From AP-15 sp963733945 (GTDB lineage Bacteria > Pseudomonadota > Alphaproteobacteria > ATCC43930 > CGMCC-115725), in the NCBI GenBank assembly GCA_963733945.1, contig CAVTFD010000012.1:62001-126000 (forward strand): DNA of 64,000 nt. The letters are read 5' to 3'. The position numbers were made by a program, and so were the translations under genes. The notes below the pieces were generated by a model. The model made no database searches, had not been told where the DNA came from, and was given only the letters and a program-made list of their open reading frames with translations. This document shows positions 18,390 to 28,353 of this stretch, in pieces (the first letter of the stretch is position 1; the number at the start of each line of letters is the position of its first letter).

Positions 18390-19854
18390 TGACGGCGGGG
18401 TCAGAAGCGGATCGGCCGCTATGGGGTCCCAGGTCAGCAAGCTCGCGGGTTTTCTCGGGTCGAGCGGCATCACCTGTCGCTCGATATAGAGGCGGATCAG
18501 GGTCGTGGTGTAGGGTCGGAAAAAGTCGATCGCGGCGAGCGCGGTGCCATCGAATCCGAGCGAGGCATCCCACGAGCCGGGCTCAGTCTGCTCCTCATAG
18601 CCGTAGCCTAGATAGGCGACATAAGTTGTACCCGACGAGGCGACGATGTTAATCGTGAGATCCGGCGTCGGTTGCCCCTCCCGCGGCAAGAGCGTCTCGA
18701 CATCGACGTGAAAGCAGCGATAGCTGGGGTCGCCGCTGTAGACATCGACATCGACATCGAACTGCTCGATCCGCGCCTCGGTCCCATTTGACAGATACAG
18801 CTGGAGGTTGTAGTCGGTAATTGGATCACCGCGCTCGTCGACCGCGTGGACGATAAACTGCTGGTATTGCTCCTTGAGACGTTTGAAGCGCCCGTTGGCG
18901 TCGGCCTTGGCCAGCCACGCGGCATAGCCGGCCGCAGGATCGCCGTCAGGCGCGCTCTCCGGATCCGTCATTTTGAACGCATCGACGACGAGGTCGACCA
19001 ACTCCGATACAGGGTCACGCAAGATCGTCGAGTGGTTGACGACCTCCCCCTTTGCCGGATCACCGACGAGATGGACCGGAATAGAGACGTTTAGCCATTG
19101 ATTGGCGATAACGCGTTGGGCCGACGTCAATTTCGCAACTCCGGCAAGAACAGGCGACCGGCGTCGCGCGACCATCCCGGAATCGGTCATGTCGAGCGCG
19201 ATCGCACGTACGTTCATGCCGGTGCCCGCGCGCCGCACGGTGCCGTCCGTGCCCGGCTTGGCGACGATCTTTTCCAGTCCCGTATAGGTGCCGGTGCCGC
19301 AAAAGATGAAGACGTAGGGTGTTTCTGGACCCGCGTCATAGTGCGGCGGGTCGACAAACAGATCCTCCTCGGCGAGCCGCCAGGTGAATTCGCTGGCAAG
19401 TTCGAGCCCGAGCAATACCTGATCTCCCGCTTCGAGAAAATCGGGGCCGAGATGCTTGCTGCCCTTGAACACCGCACCAAGCCAACTGCGCCCCTGCTTG
19501 GCGAGCGGTGAGCCGAAGGTCGCTGGCGCGATTGCGATCAGCCGCTTCAACCGCTTGGCGCGCAGCGGGTCAGCGGCCAGCCAAGCGCGCACGACCAGCA
19601 TGCCGGTCGAATGCACCATCGCGTCGAAAGGCTGGCCGGGGTCAAGCCCGCCTTCAGCCCCGAGCGCCCGGTCGAACGCTTCGGCGATGTCCTTGATCGT
19701 TATTTCGTTGTTCAATGAATCATAGGTGCATGTTCGCATCATCGCGTCGTCGATTCCGAGCCGCTGGCGCAGCAGGTCGCGCCACCGTCGCCCAAGACGA
19801 GCCCTTGTCCGAATAGCCATGCACAAAGACCACAGGGTTGGGTCGGTCGGCCAT
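18378..19854 (-). pseudogene. Lipase/esterase-like alpha/beta hydrolase, interrupted by one frameshift
   Basis: The start is ATG 19854, preceded by the strong ribosome site GGGAGGAGGGGAGA, and reads MADRPNPVVFVHGYSDKGSS. The frame then breaks: after SSWAT the continuation WRDLLRQRLGIDDAMM is found one base out, and removing one base at 19785-19786 joins them perfectly. The restored protein is about 490 residues, with the oxyanion HGYS motif, the nucleophile region MVHSTGMLVVRAWL and a beta-rich C-terminal half. It probably hydrolyses lipids or esters. As written the gene is broken; a sequencing error is as likely as real decay. It ends head-on with the GMC gene. Confidence 0.78.
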
Positions 19855-20078
19855 TCTCCCCTCCTCCCTGCCAAATCCACTGCCGCGAGCATGCCCTGGG
19901 TTCGCCGTCCGTACGTGTGAAATGGCTCACATAATTGGGGTAATTTTTGGGACTGTGAGCGCAATTGAGCGCTGAACGGCGCTATGCGAAAATCAGCGCC
20001 TCGCAGCTCCCTTTCGACCCCGTGCGGAGCGAAGCATGACCGATGCATCCAATCGCACCATCGCGGTCAACGGTTATC

Positions 20079-20222
20079 ATGGCGCATGTCCTTTACGATG
20101 CCGAAACCCGTTCAAACGCCGACGATCACAACCGCTACGCGGTGTGGCCCGGCGAGCCGGTCGGATTGAAGCTAACGACGATGATCCGCGCCGATCGCAC
20201 CGAGCAGTTTCCGACGGTTTGA
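20079..20222 (+). CDS. Short 47-residue ORF before a secreted-protein remnant
   Basis: ATG to TGA gives MAHVLYDAETRSNADDHNRY followed by a hydrophilic stretch ending EQFPTV. It starts 225 bases upstream of the divergent lipase start and ends 7 bases before the signal-peptide gene, as an operon member would. Codon use looks coding, but there is no recognisable domain and it may be part of a larger damaged gene. Confidence 0.4.
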   Translation: MAHVLYDAETRSNADDHNRYAVWPGEPVGLKLTTMIRADRTEQFPTV

Positions 20223-20229
20223 TCTGCAG

Positions 20230-20665
20230 ATGTTTCGGCTCGCGGCCTGCCTGCTCGCGGCGATGGCGGCGTTGTCGCCAGCATGGGCCGCCGACGCCTC
20301 GAAATGTGGAGCCAAGCTGTTCGTCCTGTGGGGCGATGGAAAGCACGACGACACCGCGGCATTAAACGCTTGGTTTCGCGGCGACGATGTGATGTGGGCG
20401 ACAGACCGGCCGCACCGTCGGCCCGCAGATCGCCGACCATGTCTTTCGCCTCAGCACGGCCATCTACATCCGGAGCGGCGCTGGCCGGCGCATCGAGCAT
20501 TTCCAATTCGTCTGGCCGGAGCGCAAGGAACTGGTTGCCGGCGGCACGATCGTCTCCGGCAGCGATCCGAACCAGCCGCCGGTCGCCGCCGGCCTGACCA
20601 AGATCGGCGCCGGGCCCAACGAAGGGATTCCGTTCCCCGACCTCACGCCAAAGCCCGCCGCAGCA
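20230..20665 (+). pseudogene. Secreted protein remnant (pectate-lyase-superfamily-like N-terminus), frameshifted and truncated
   Basis: The frame opens with a signal peptide (MFRLAACLLAAMAALSPAWA) and continues with LWGDGKHDDTAALNAWFRGD, a motif seen at the N-terminus of pectate-lyase/right-handed beta-helix proteins. After VMWATD the frame breaks; one extra C at 20406-20407 must be removed to continue as GRTVGPQIADHVFRL ... FVWPERKELVAGGTI. Homology-like sequence fades near 20650 and the frame then runs antisense into the malic enzyme end at 20741, so the C-terminal part is missing. Both a frameshift and a truncation make a functional product unlikely. Confidence 0.6.
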
Positions 20666-20740
20666 CGACGACCGGACCGACTGCCTCGTCTCTTAGCGAC
20701 CCCGCAGTCGTCGCCGATCGAGTGGCTCTGCCAGCTGCCG

Positions 20741-22389
20741 TCAGACCTGAGCGGGGTAGATCGGCTTGTAAGCCCGGGCGAGCACATGGGCATCGATGTC
20801 ATCCGGGCGCGCGATGCCGGCGAGGTCGTGGTCAAAGATATATTCGGCGATTCGCGCGGCAGTGTGCAGCGATGCATCGAAGAATGTTGCTGGTCGGCGG
20901 ATAAATCAGGCCAGTGGCGAGATTGGCTTCGGTGACCTGTTCTGCGACGGCGCGGGCGGCAATGATGAACATCTCCTCGGTGACCCGCTTGGCTTCCGTC
21001 GCCAGCACCGCCATGCCCATCGCCGGGAAGATGTAGACGTTGTTGCCCTGACCGGGGACGAGCGTCTTGCCGTCGATCTGCACCGGCGGGAATGGGCTGC
21101 CGCTGGCAAACACCGCCTGGCCGGCCGACCATTTATAGGCCTCCTCCGCGGTGCATTCCGAACGGGAGGTCGGGTTCGAGTAGGGGAAGATGATCGGCCG
21201 CTCGTTGATCCGGGCCATTGCCTCGATCACCGGCTGGTTGAACAGTTTCGGGACCGTGCTGACCCCGATGATGCCGGTGGGCTTGATGGCCTCGACAGCG
21301 GCAACGAACGTCGCGATCGGCGCGTGCGCATGCGCATGCGCGAAGGGTTTCTGGAAATCGGCCAGGTCCGTGCGGGAGGTGACCATCAGGCCGTTGATGT
21401 CGAACAGCCAATTGCAGGCGCGCGCCCGCTCGATCGGCAGGCCCTCCAGCGCCATCGCCTCGCTGATCAGTTCGGCGATGCCGGTGGCGGCCGAGCCGCC
21501 GCCGAGGAACAGGAACCGCTGCTCGGTGAGTTTTTGTCCTGTGATCCGCAGCGCCGCGAGGATCCCGGCCAGCGCGACCGCGGCGGTGCCCTGGATGTCG
21601 TCATTGTAGGTGCAGATCTTGTCCCGGTAGCGCGCCAGGATCGGCACCGCGTTGATGTTGGCGAAATCCTCCCATTGCAGGCAGCTTTTCGGAAACAGCT
21701 CCTGCACCGCCTCGACGAACTCGTCGATGAAGGCGTCGTATTCCGCGCCGCGCACGCGGTTCTGGCGCAGGCCAAGATAGAGCGGGTCTTCGAGTAGGGC
21801 CTGGTTGTTGGTGCCGACGTCGAGCATGACCGGCAGGGTCAGCTGCGGCGGCACACCGGCGCAGGCGGTGTAGAGCGCCAGCTTGCCTACCGGAATCCCC
21901 ATGCCGCCGACGCCGAGATCGCCGAGACCGAGGATCCGCTCGCCATCGGTCGCGACGATGAAGCGCACGTCCGGCAGCGGCCAGTTGGCGAGCAATTCGC
22001 GCAGCCGCCCCTTCGCTGATATCGGCAGGTACATGCCCCGCGCGGCGCGGAAGATATGGTCGAACTTCTGACAGGCCTCGCCGACTGTCGGGGTATAGAC
22101 CAGCGGCATGAAACTCGCCGGATCCGACATTAGAACGGCAAAGAACAGGACCTCGTTGCGAGACTGCAGGTCGCTCAGAAACAGGTATTTCTGCAGGTCG
22201 TTGTCGAGCACGTGCGAGTTGAGTATGGACGCGCGCGATTTGGGTTTCGAGCGTGTCGGCGACCGGCGGCAGCAGCCCCTCGATGTGCAACGCGCGGCGA
22301 TCCGCCAGCGGGAAAGCGGTGCCCCGATTGAGGTGGGGGTTGTGCAGCAGGTCGGCTCCGGTCGGCGCCGGACGGATAGACTCTGGCAT
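20741..22389 (-). pseudogene. maeA: NAD(P)-dependent malic enzyme, first copy, two frameshifts
   Basis: ATG 22389 follows GGTGAGGATC. The chain begins MPESIRPAPTGADLLHNPHL and shifts frame near 22210, where QLAR must join LDNDLQKYLFLSDLQ. The central body is intact: YTPTVGEAC, ATDGERILGLGDLG, WEDFANINA, YNDDIQGTAAV, FLGGGSAATG and IFPYSNPTS. A second extra base at 20880-20881 breaks NIL-DASLHTAARIAEY; the corrected tail ends KPIYPAQV at the TGA 20741-20743. Restored length is about 548 residues, normal for MaeA-type enzymes that convert malate to pyruvate and CO2. It follows fumC on the same strand, which would supply malate. Broken as written, possibly by sequencing error. Confidence 0.85.
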
Positions 22390-22416
22390 GATCCTCACCT
22401 TCCGCGTTTAAGACAA

Positions 22417-23639
22417 TCACGAGTTGGCTAAGCCTTCGGTGGCGACATAGGGCTCGACCATCTTGATCGGGTCCACGACGCGATCGAATTCAGCCTCCGT
22501 GACGTAGCCGAGGTCGAGCGCCGCCGCCTTCAAGGTCAGGTCGTGGTCCATCGCATGGTGCGCAATCTTTGACGCCTTGTCGTAGCCGATGACCGGCGCG
22601 AGCGCGGTCACCAGCATCAGCGAGCGATCCACGTATTCCTTGATTTTTTTAAGGTTCGGCTTGGCGCCCTCGACCAGGTATTTGCGGAAGTTCGTGCACC
22701 CGTCGGTCAGGATCGTGATCGAATGCATGACGTTGAAGATGATCAGCGGCTTGTAGACGTTCATCTCCAGATATCCGCCGGCGCCGCCGAAGCCCACCGC
22801 CACGTCGTTGCCCATCACCTGCACCGCGATCATCGTCAGCGCCTCGGCCTGCGTCGGATTGACCTTGCCGGGCATGATCGACGAACCCGGCTCGTTCTCC
22901 GGGATCAGCAATTCGGCGAAACCGGCGCGCGGGCCGCACGACATCAGCCTGATGTCGTTGGCGATCTTGTAGAGCGAGACGGCCAGGGTCCGCAGCGTGC
23001 CGGACAAATGCACCAGCGCGTCATGCGCGCCCTGCACGGTGAACTTGTTTGGCGCGCTGACAAACGGCAACCCGGTGAGCCGGGCGATCTCGGCCGCCGC
23101 TGCCTCGGCGAAGCCAGGCGCGGCGTTGATCCCGGTGCCCACGGCGGTGCCGCCGAGCGCCAGGCGGTAGACGCCCTTGAGGCGCCTCGTCGATCCGCTC
23201 CAGATCGTCCGCCAGCATGCCGGCATAGCCCGACCATTCCTGCCCGAGCGTGATCGGCGTCGCGTCCTGCATATGGGTGCGGCCGATCTTGACGATGTCC
23301 TTCCACGCCTCCGCCTTGGCCGCGATCGCGTCGTGCAATGCGCGCACCGCAGGGATCAGACGCTTCCGTCACCCCGAGCGCCGCCGCGACATACATCGCC
23401 GAGGGAAACGTATCGTTGGACGATTGCGACATGTTGACGTGGTCGTTGGGATGCACCGGCGTCTTGCTGCCGAGCATCAGTGCCGGCGAGCTGGCTGGCA
23501 GCGGTTGGAGATCACCTCGTTCACGTTCATGTTGAACTGCGTGCCGCTGCCGGTCATCCAGACGTGCAGCGGAAACATGTCCTGATGCTGGCCCGCCAGT
23601 ATCTCGTCGGCGACTTGGACGATCAGCGCGTGAACCTTG
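22417..23639 (-). pseudogene. fumC: Second, 5'-truncated and frameshifted copy of class II fumarase
   Basis: This segment repeats fumarase from about residue 70 (VHALIVQVADEILAGQHQDM) to the natural C-terminus (EPYVATEGLANS). It has no start of its own and is fused directly behind the first copy at 23639/23640. Compared base by base with that copy it has four single extra bases (23183, about 23363, 23475, 23500), so its first third is out of frame; from 23180 to 22417 the frame is clean and includes GSSIMPGKVNPTQ. The copies also differ at many third codon positions, so this is not a simple recent duplication. Likely a recombinant remnant or an assembly chimera of two variants. Confidence 0.85.
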
Positions 23640-25031
23640 GACATAGGGCTCGACCATCTTGCTCGGGTCTACGATGCGATCGAATTCAGCTTCCGTGACG
23701 TAGCCGAGCTCGAGCGCCGCCGCCTTTAAGGTCAGGTCGTGGTCCATCGCATGGTGCGCAATCTTTGATGCTTTGTCGTAGCCGATGACCGGAGCAAGCG
23801 CGGTCACCAGCATCAGCGAGCGGTCGACGTATTCCTTGATTTTTTGAAGGTTCGGCTTGGTCCCCTCGACCAGGTATTTGCGGAAGTTGGTGCACCCGTC
23901 GGTCAGGATCGTAATCGAATGCATTACGTTGAAGATGATCAGCGGCTTGTAGACGTTCATCTCCAGATATCCGCCGGCGCCGCCGAAGCCTACCGCTACG
24001 TCGTTGCCCATCACCTGCACCGCGATCATCGTCAACGCCTCGGCCTGCGTCGGGTTGACCTTGCCGGGCATGATCGACGAACCCGGCTCGTTCTCCGGGA
24101 TCAGCAATTCCGCGAAACCGGCGCGCGGGCCGCACGACATCAGCCTGATGTCGTTGGCGATCTTGTAGAGCGAGACCGCCAGGGTGCGAAGCGTGCCTGA
24201 CAAATGCACCAGCGCGTCATGCGCGCCCTGCACAGCAAACTTGTTTGGCGCGCTGATAAACGGCAACCCGGTGAGCCGGACGAGTTCGGCTGCCGCTGCC
24301 TCGGCGAAGCCAGGCGCGGCGTTGATCCCGGTGCCCACCGCGGTGCCCCCGAGCGCCAGCCGATAAACGCCCTTGAGGGCCTCGTCGATCCGCTCCAGAT
24401 CGTCCGCCAGCATGCCGGCATAGCCCGACCATTCCTGCCCGAGCGTGATCGGCGTCGCGTCCTGCATATGGGTGCGGCCGATCTTGACGATGTCTTTCCA
24501 CGCCTCCGCCTTGGCCGCAATCGCGCCGTGCAGCGCACGCACCGCAGGGGCCAGACGCTCCGTCACCCCGAGCGCCGCCGCGATATTCGTCGCCGACGGA
24601 AACGTATCGTTGGACGATTGCGACATGTTGACGTGGTCATTCGGATGCACCGGCGTCTTGCTGCCGAGATCAGTGCCGGCGAGCTGACTGGCGCGGTTGG
24701 AAATCACCTCGTTCACGTTCATGTTGAACTGCGTGCCGCTGCCGGTCATCCAGACGTGCAGCGGAAACATGTCCTGATGCTCCCCCGCCAATATCTCGTC
24801 GGCGACTTGGACGATCAGCGCGTGGACCTTGCCGTCCAACCGTTTGCTCGCGTAATTGGCGTTGGCCGCGGCCTTTTTCAGGATGGCGTAGGCGCGGATC
24901 ATCTCGCGCGGCATCAGATCCTTGCCGATGCTGAAATGCTCCAGCGACCGCTGAGTCTGCGCTCCCCAGAGCTTGTCGGCCGGCACCTCGACCTCGCCGA
25001 GACTATCGTATTCCCTACGAAACTCGGTCAT
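23640..25031 (-). CDS. fumC: Class II fumarate hydratase, near complete but lacking its own terminus
   Basis: ATG 25031 follows GGAGGTTCCATC. The 464 codons before the junction cover the whole class II fumarase: TGSGTQFNMNVNEVISNRAS, HPNDHVNMSQSSNDTFP, GRTHMQDATPITLGQE and the signature GSSIMPGKVNPTQAE. The enzyme interconverts fumarate and malate as a homotetramer. At 23640 the frame runs out of EPYV into the second copy without a stop codon, so the last eight residues are replaced by an out-of-frame tail ending at 22944. Activity could survive, since the active site is upstream. Malic enzyme lies downstream and the divergent poxB starts 140 bases away. Confidence 0.87.
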
Positions 25032-25171
25032 GATGGAACCTCCGGCGCGCTTGACCGCCAACCCCCAATCCGACACGGCGTGCCGGCTGCTCCGATCTTT
25101 GGCGGTATTGCCAATCCATGCGTCAGGAGCGGAATCTCTCCGAACCTTATCGGGTAGTAGGAGAACGGTCC

Positions 25172-26899
25172 ATGGCCGCAACTGTTGCCGACCAGATGGT
25201 CGAGACCCTCGCCGCCGCAGGCGTAAAGCGCATTTACGGCATCGTCGGCGACAGCCTGAACGGCTTCACCGACGCTTTGCGTCGCCACGCCGGCATCGCC
25301 TGGCTGCACCTCCGCCACGAAGAGGTCGCCGCCTTTGCCGCTGGCGCCGAGGCGCATCTGACCGGTGAGCTCGCGGTCTGCGCCGGCAGCTGCGGCCCGG
25401 GCAATTTGCACCTGATCAACGGCCTGTACGACTGTCACCGCTCGCGTGTGCCGGTGGTCGCGATCGCCGCTCATATTCCTTCGCCCGAGATCGGCGCCGG
25501 CTATTTCCAGGAGACCCACCCGGATCGTCTGTTCCAAGAGTGCAGCAGCTATTGCGAGCTGGTCTCCACGCCCGATCAAATGCCGCGCGTGCTCGAGATC
25601 GCGATCCGCCGGGCGACCGCCGAGCGCTGTGTCAGCGTCATCGTGATCCCCGGCGACGTGGCGCTCAAACCCGTCGCCGCGGCAACCGCGCCCAAGCCGC
25701 TCGGCCTGGTCCCGCAGCGGCCTATCGTGACCCCGTCGGACGAAGCGCTTGGCCGCCTAGCCGCCATGCTGAATGACGCCGAGCGGGTGACCCTGCTGTG
25801 CGGCGGCGGTTGCGCGGGTGCGCATGGCGAAGTGCTGCAGCTCGCCGAAGCGCTGAAAGCGCCGATCGTCCACGCGATCCGCGGCAAGGAATATGTCGAG
25901 TGGGAAAACCCCTACGATGTCGGCATGACCGGGCTGATCGGCTTCTCCTCCGGCTATTACGCGATGGAGAGCTGCGACGCGCTGTTGATGCTCGGCACCG
26001 ATTTTCCCTATCGGCAGTTCTACCCGCAGACCGCGCACATCGCCCAGATCGACATCAGGGCGGAATCGATCGGCCGCCGCGCGCCGGTCGAGATCGGGGT
26101 GCTGGGCGATGTCGGCCCGACCTTGCGGCTGCTGCTCCCGCGTCTGCAAAGCAAGTCGTTCGGCGGCCATCTCGACGCCGCGATCAAGCATTATCGGGAA
26201 GCGCGCCGAGGGCTCGACGACCTCGCCACCGGTCGGCCCGGCGGGGTGCTTCACCCGCAGCATATCGCGCGCGCGATCAGTGAATTGGCGAGCAGCGACG
26301 CGATTTTCACCTGCGACGTCGGGCTGCCGACGGTCTGGGCGGCGCGCTATCTGGCGATGAATGGAAAGCGCCGGCTGATCGGATCGTTCTGGCACGGCTC
26401 GATGGCCAATGCCTTGCCGCAAGCGATCGGCGCCCAGGCCACTTTCCCGCAGCGCCAGGTCGTCTCACTGTCGGGCGACGGCGGCTTTTCGATGCTGATG
26501 GGCGATCTGTTGAGCCTGGTTCAGCTGAAATTGCCTGTGAAAATAGTCGTCTTCAACAACGGCGCGCTCGGCTTTGTCGAGCTCGAACAGAAATCGACCG
26601 GATTTCTGAATAGCGGCACCGATCTCGTCAATCCGAACTTTGCCGCACTGGCCGACGCGGTCGGGATCAAGGGCGTGCGCATCGCGGACCCGGCCGAGGT
26701 CGAGCCCAAGCTCCGTGAGGCGCTGTCCCATCCCGGTCCGGTGCTGGTCGACGCCGTCGTCAACCGCATGGAGCTGGCAATGCCGCCCCGGATCACCGCC
26801 GAGATGGCCAAGGGCTTCACCCTCTACATGCTCAAAGCCGTCATGAGCGGCCGCGGCGACGAAATCGTCGAACTGGCCCGAACCAACCTGCGCCGGTAG
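25172..26899 (+). CDS. poxB: Thiamine-pyrophosphate-dependent pyruvate dehydrogenase (quinone), PoxB-like
   Basis: 575 residues; ATG 25172 has AGGAGAA seven bases upstream. The three TPP-enzyme domains are visible: the N-terminal Pyr domain with YGIVGDSLNGFTDALRR, the TPP glutamate in LRHEEVAAFAAGAEA and AGSCGPGNLHLINGLYD; the central domain with LLMLGTDFPYRQFYP; and the C-terminal PP domain with SLSGDGGFSMLMGDL and VFNNGALGF (TPP/Mg site). These match PoxB, which decarboxylates pyruvate to acetate and passes electrons to ubiquinone at the membrane. It is transcribed away from fumC and the malic enzyme, whose product is pyruvate, suggesting a linked function. Confidence 0.87.
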   Translation: MAATVADQMVETLAAAGVKRIYGIVGDSLNGFTDALRRHAGIAWLHLRHEEVAAFAAGAEAHLTGELAVCAGSCGPGNLHLINGLYDCHRSRVPVVAIAAHIPSPEIGAGYFQETHPDRLFQECSSYCELVSTPDQMPRVLEIAIRRATAERCVSVIVIPGDVALKPVAAATAPKPLGLVPQRPIVTPSDEALGRLAAMLNDAERVTLLCGGGCAGAHGEVLQLAEALKAPIVHAIRGKEYVEWENPYDVGMTGLIGFSSGYYAMESCDALLMLGTDFPYRQFYPQTAHIAQIDIRAESIGRRAPVEIGVLGDVGPTLRLLLPRLQSKSFGGHLDAAIKHYREARRGLDDLATGRPGGVLHPQHIARAISELASSDAIFTCDVGLPTVWAARYLAMNGKRRLIGSFWHGSMANALPQAIGAQATFPQRQVVSLSGDGGFSMLMGDLLSLVQLKLPVKIVVFNNGALGFVELEQKSTGFLNSGTDLVNPNFAALADAVGIKGVRIADPAEVEPKLREALSHPGPVLVDAVVNRMELAMPPRITAEMAKGFTLYMLKAVMSGRGDEIVELARTNLRR

Positions 26900-27011
26900 G
26901 CGCGCGGCGATCAGGACTGAAAGGTTATACCTGAAAATCTACCATAATGGCGTTTATGCAGTGGGCAGCAGACGTAAAGACACAAGATATACCGGCCAGC
27001 TTTTGCTTTAG

Positions 27012-27404
27012 TTATTTTTGCGAGAACGCACGGCCGACGTCAAAACCGCTGACAATGCCATTCCGTGCACCCACGATGGTTACCCATAGAAGTATCGGTA
27101 CCATGATGAACAAAACAAATTTCGCTATTTTATACACAAGGAAGCTAGGTCCGAGACACATTGCGGCTGAGATACAAAATTTAACAACAGCGCTAAATTC
27201 TGCCGACACCACACTCCCAATCACATTTTCGTCACCGAACGAGAGCCCAACAAACTCTGCTAATATCTTGAGGTACGGTAATTTCGCAATCATCTCTGCA
27301 CCATGCCACCCAACTCCGGACGCACCGAGTGCACCGAGTACTCCGGCGACGGCCACGACCGCGGTTTTCCAAAGGAGTGTCCAAATGACGGATATGACCT
27401 TCAT
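27012..27404 (-). CDS. Small multi-helix membrane protein paired with a HEPN gene
   Basis: 130 residues from ATG 27404 (a TTG at 27422 is possible). Three to four hydrophobic helices are seen: VISVIWTLLWKTAVVAVAGV, a weak central one, SAVVKFCISAAMCLG and FVLFIMVPILLWVTIVG. The family is not recognised. The gene begins 35 bases after the HEPN protein stop on the same strand and shares its lower GC and different codon use, so both probably arrived together. A membrane partner of a HEPN ribonuclease could act as effector, anchor or antitoxin; this is inference. Confidence 0.6.
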   Translation of the reverse strand: MKVISVIWTLLWKTAVVAVAGVLGALGASGVGWHGAEMIAKLPYLKILAEFVGLSFGDENVIGSVVSAEFSAVVKFCISAAMCLGPSFLVYKIAKFVLFIMVPILLWVTIVGARNGIVSGFDVGRAFSQK

Positions 27405-27439
27405 CGAACCATACGCCCGCAACAGCTGTAATGTACTTC

Positions 27440-28195
27440 TTATCGGCTGATAAATGCTTCCTCCTCTTGATAATCATCATCAAAATTTTTGCCCAAGATT
27501 TTCGCAACAACATTTAGTGCGGCCATTCTTGCAGACACGGTATGCGGCAAAAAGGTCTCGTTAGTCATTATGCAGCATACAAATTCACAAAATGCGCGCG
27601 CCCAGTTATTTATTTTCTCCATCTCATCTAAGGATGGTAGGAATCCAAGCTGCCCCTTTAACAAGAAACATGTACGCTCTTGATGCGCGATAAATTTGTC
27701 CCGGACTAAAAAAAGCTGTTTGAGTGTCGGATTGTTACCATACGCAGATACTAAATCGTCGATTATTTGCAACAGATCGTCTTTAGTTTGTTGAAAGCTG
27801 GCTTTCTGATTGAGATCGTTCACAATTCTGGTAGCATCGACATCGCACAAGCCCAACTTGATCAAACTCTCCCTATCCAATCGTGATATATACGTGTCAG
27901 TAAAGTGTGTCTTCACGTAATTGGTCAGGTCCGGGATTGTATTTTTGACATATCGTGGGTTGCTGAGATCAAACAGCTTGCATATTCCCAACACGGCGGA
28001 ATTCAAGGCAAAGTTGTCCACTAAAGCAAAAAAGTGACCATGATGTTGCTCAGACAACTCGTCTCCGTGCTTCCAGATACCTTCACACAATTCTAGGGCA
28101 TTTTGAACCCAATACGTATTGAACCACACCGGTCTCAGCCTAGCCATCAATTCGCCGGCATCGCCGTTGCTGTCAGAGACGGGGAGAAGCGACAT
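27440..28195 (-). CDS. HEPN-domain protein, AbiU2-like
   Basis: 251 residues, largely alpha-helical, with no signal or membrane segment. Near residue 165 it has RDKFIAH (R165 to H171), which fits the R-x(4-6)-H active site of HEPN ribonucleases, and the surrounding LKQLFLVRDKFIAHQE is close to what I recall of the AbiU2 abortive-infection family. The helix NFALNSAVLGICKLFDLSNP also suits that family. GC content is visibly lower than in flanking genes. The ATG has no strong ribosome site. With the membrane gene just downstream it makes a candidate phage-defence or toxin-antitoxin pair; function is not shown. Confidence 0.68.
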   Translation of the reverse strand: MSLLPVSDSNGDAGELMARLRPVWFNTYWVQNALELCEGIWKHGDELSEQHHGHFFALVDNFALNSAVLGICKLFDLSNPRYVKNTIPDLTNYVKTHFTDTYISRLDRESLIKLGLCDVDATRIVNDLNQKASFQQTKDDLLQIIDDLVSAYGNNPTLKQLFLVRDKFIAHQERTCFLLKGQLGFLPSLDEMEKINNWARAFCEFVCCIMTNETFLPHTVSARMAALNVVAKILGKNFDDDYQEEEAFISR

Positions 28196-28353
28196 TTGAT
28201 TACTTCACAATTTGTTGCGACACAAAACGTGCTGTGTGAGTGTCTTTCGCCACGAGTTAAAAATTCGTGTGCCGCTGGTCTTAAGCCGAGGGCGCCTTAT
28301 ATTTAGATCTGGCTGTGCCTGTCGGGCTGCCGGCACGCCGCTCATTCCGACTT

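Noticed and set aside
20036..20365. Plus-strand frame of 109 codons starting MTDASNRTIAV
   Set aside because: It crosses the better-supported 47-codon frame and the signal-peptide gene and has shadow-like Arg/Cys-rich composition.
22944..23639. Natural C-terminal extension of fumarase (the 745-codon open frame)
   Set aside because: The extension is the second fumC copy read out of frame (its motifs appear when shifted), not a new domain.
26947..27450. Plus-strand frame of 167 codons opposite the HEPN-linked membrane gene
   Set aside because: Its Thr/Pro/Asn-rich product is the mirror of hydrophobic helices on the minus strand, which has the natural composition and operon spacing.
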